6,537 bases of DNA from Phenylobacterium sp. (GTDB lineage Bacteria > Pseudomonadota > Alphaproteobacteria > Caulobacterales > Caulobacteraceae). The stretch spans positions 1 to 6,537 of the forward strand of contig JAQGIJ010000283.1 in NCBI GenBank assembly GCA_028291285.1, in the 5' to 3' direction. Below the pieces are notes generated by a model. That model searched no databases. It was given only the letters and a program-made list of their open reading frames with translations, and was not told the origin of the DNA. Shown one piece after another: positions 6,156 through 6,537 of the stretch (the first letter of the stretch is position 1; each line of letters begins with the position of its first letter). A program made the position numbers and the translations under genes.

Positions 6156-6537
6156 TCCGCTACGCCCTCAGCTGCGAGCACGCCCACGAGTTCGAAGGTT
6201 GGTTCGGCTCGTCCGGCGACTTCGACGACCAGCAGGCGCGCGGCCTGCTGGAATGCCCGGTCTGCGCCACCAAGGCCGTGCGCAAGCAGATCATGGCGCC
6301 GGCCGTCGCGGGCGCGAAGCGCACCCAGACGGACGCGGGTCCGCCGAGCCGCGCGATGATGATGGAGGCCATGAGCCGCATCCGGCGGCACGTGGAGGAG
6401 ACCTTCGACGACGTGGGCGACACCTTCGCCAAGGAGGCGCGGGCGATCCACGAGGGCAAGTCCGAGGCCCGCGGCATCTACGGCCAGGCGACCGCCGTCG
6501 AGGTGCGCGACCTCGTCGAGGACGGCGTCCCCGTCGC
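6152..6537 (+). CDS. DUF1178 family protein (3' end cut by the window)
   Basis: The ATG at 6152-6154 lies within the ATGA overlap with the amidase stop, and the frame stays open for 128 codons to the window end. The opening MIRYALSCEHAHEFEGWFGS (residues 1-20), the CPVC pair (Cys35, Cys38) and MAPAV are characteristic of DUF1178 proteins, which usually end soon after a segment like the final EVRDLVEDGVPV seen here. Probably only a few residues are missing. Cys8, His12, Cys35 and Cys38 could form a zinc-ribbon-like metal site; this is inference. The central part (about 55-110) is charged and probably helical. GAAGGA at 6144-6149 is only two bases from the ATG, so initiation probably depends on coupling to the amidase. 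Biochemical function is unknown. The recurring pairing with Nit1-like amidases suggests a role linked to thiol metabolism or metabolite repair. Confidence 0.88.
   Translation, partial: MIRYALSCEHAHEFEGWFGSSGDFDDQQARGLLECPVCATKAVRKQIMAPAVAGAKRTQTDAGPPSRAMMMEAMSRIRRHVEETFDDVGDTFAKEARAIHEGKSEARGIYGQATAVEVRDLVEDGVPV

Overview
The window looks like ordinary chromosome from a GC-rich alphaproteobacterium. Codon third positions are overwhelmingly G or C, and the gene families and their spacing resemble Caulobacterales such as Phenylobacterium or Caulobacter. That placement rests on recall of the families, not on a search. I see no rRNA, tRNA, CRISPR array, insertion sequence or phage gene.

Layout: (1) Positions 1-2993, plus strand, hold the end of a drug-efflux operon: perhaps the last codons of an upstream gene, a 14-helix DHA2/EmrB-type major facilitator pump (26-1558), and a NodT-type outer-membrane efflux lipoprotein (1542-2993) overlapping it by 17 bases. 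With a membrane-fusion protein expected just upstream, these would form a tripartite pump spanning the envelope. (2) Positions 2994-3042 form a short convergent junction with two abutting hairpins. (3) Positions 3043-5070, minus strand, encode a second-type elongation factor G (EF-G-like, 675 residues). Its P-loop and NKMD motif are intact, but the switch regions are altered, including DCPGS where translational GTPases carry DxPGH. (4) Positions 5071-5339 are a divergent intergenic region with a -10-like TATATT close to the next start. (5) Positions 5340-6537, plus strand, hold a Nit1-type carbon-nitrogen hydrolase (5340-6155) joined by an ATGA start/stop overlap to a DUF1178 protein that runs off the window end (6152 onward).

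The pump pair exports compounds across both membranes. The Nit1-like amidase probably repairs deaminated glutathione, and the DUF1178 protein is a small putative metal-binding partner of unknown function. The EF-G paralog stands alone between these units. No clearly new multi-gene system is visible. The best leads are the EF-G paralog with a non-canonical GTPase centre, the unexplained nitrilase/DUF1178 pairing, and the unusual start context of the nitrilase gene.
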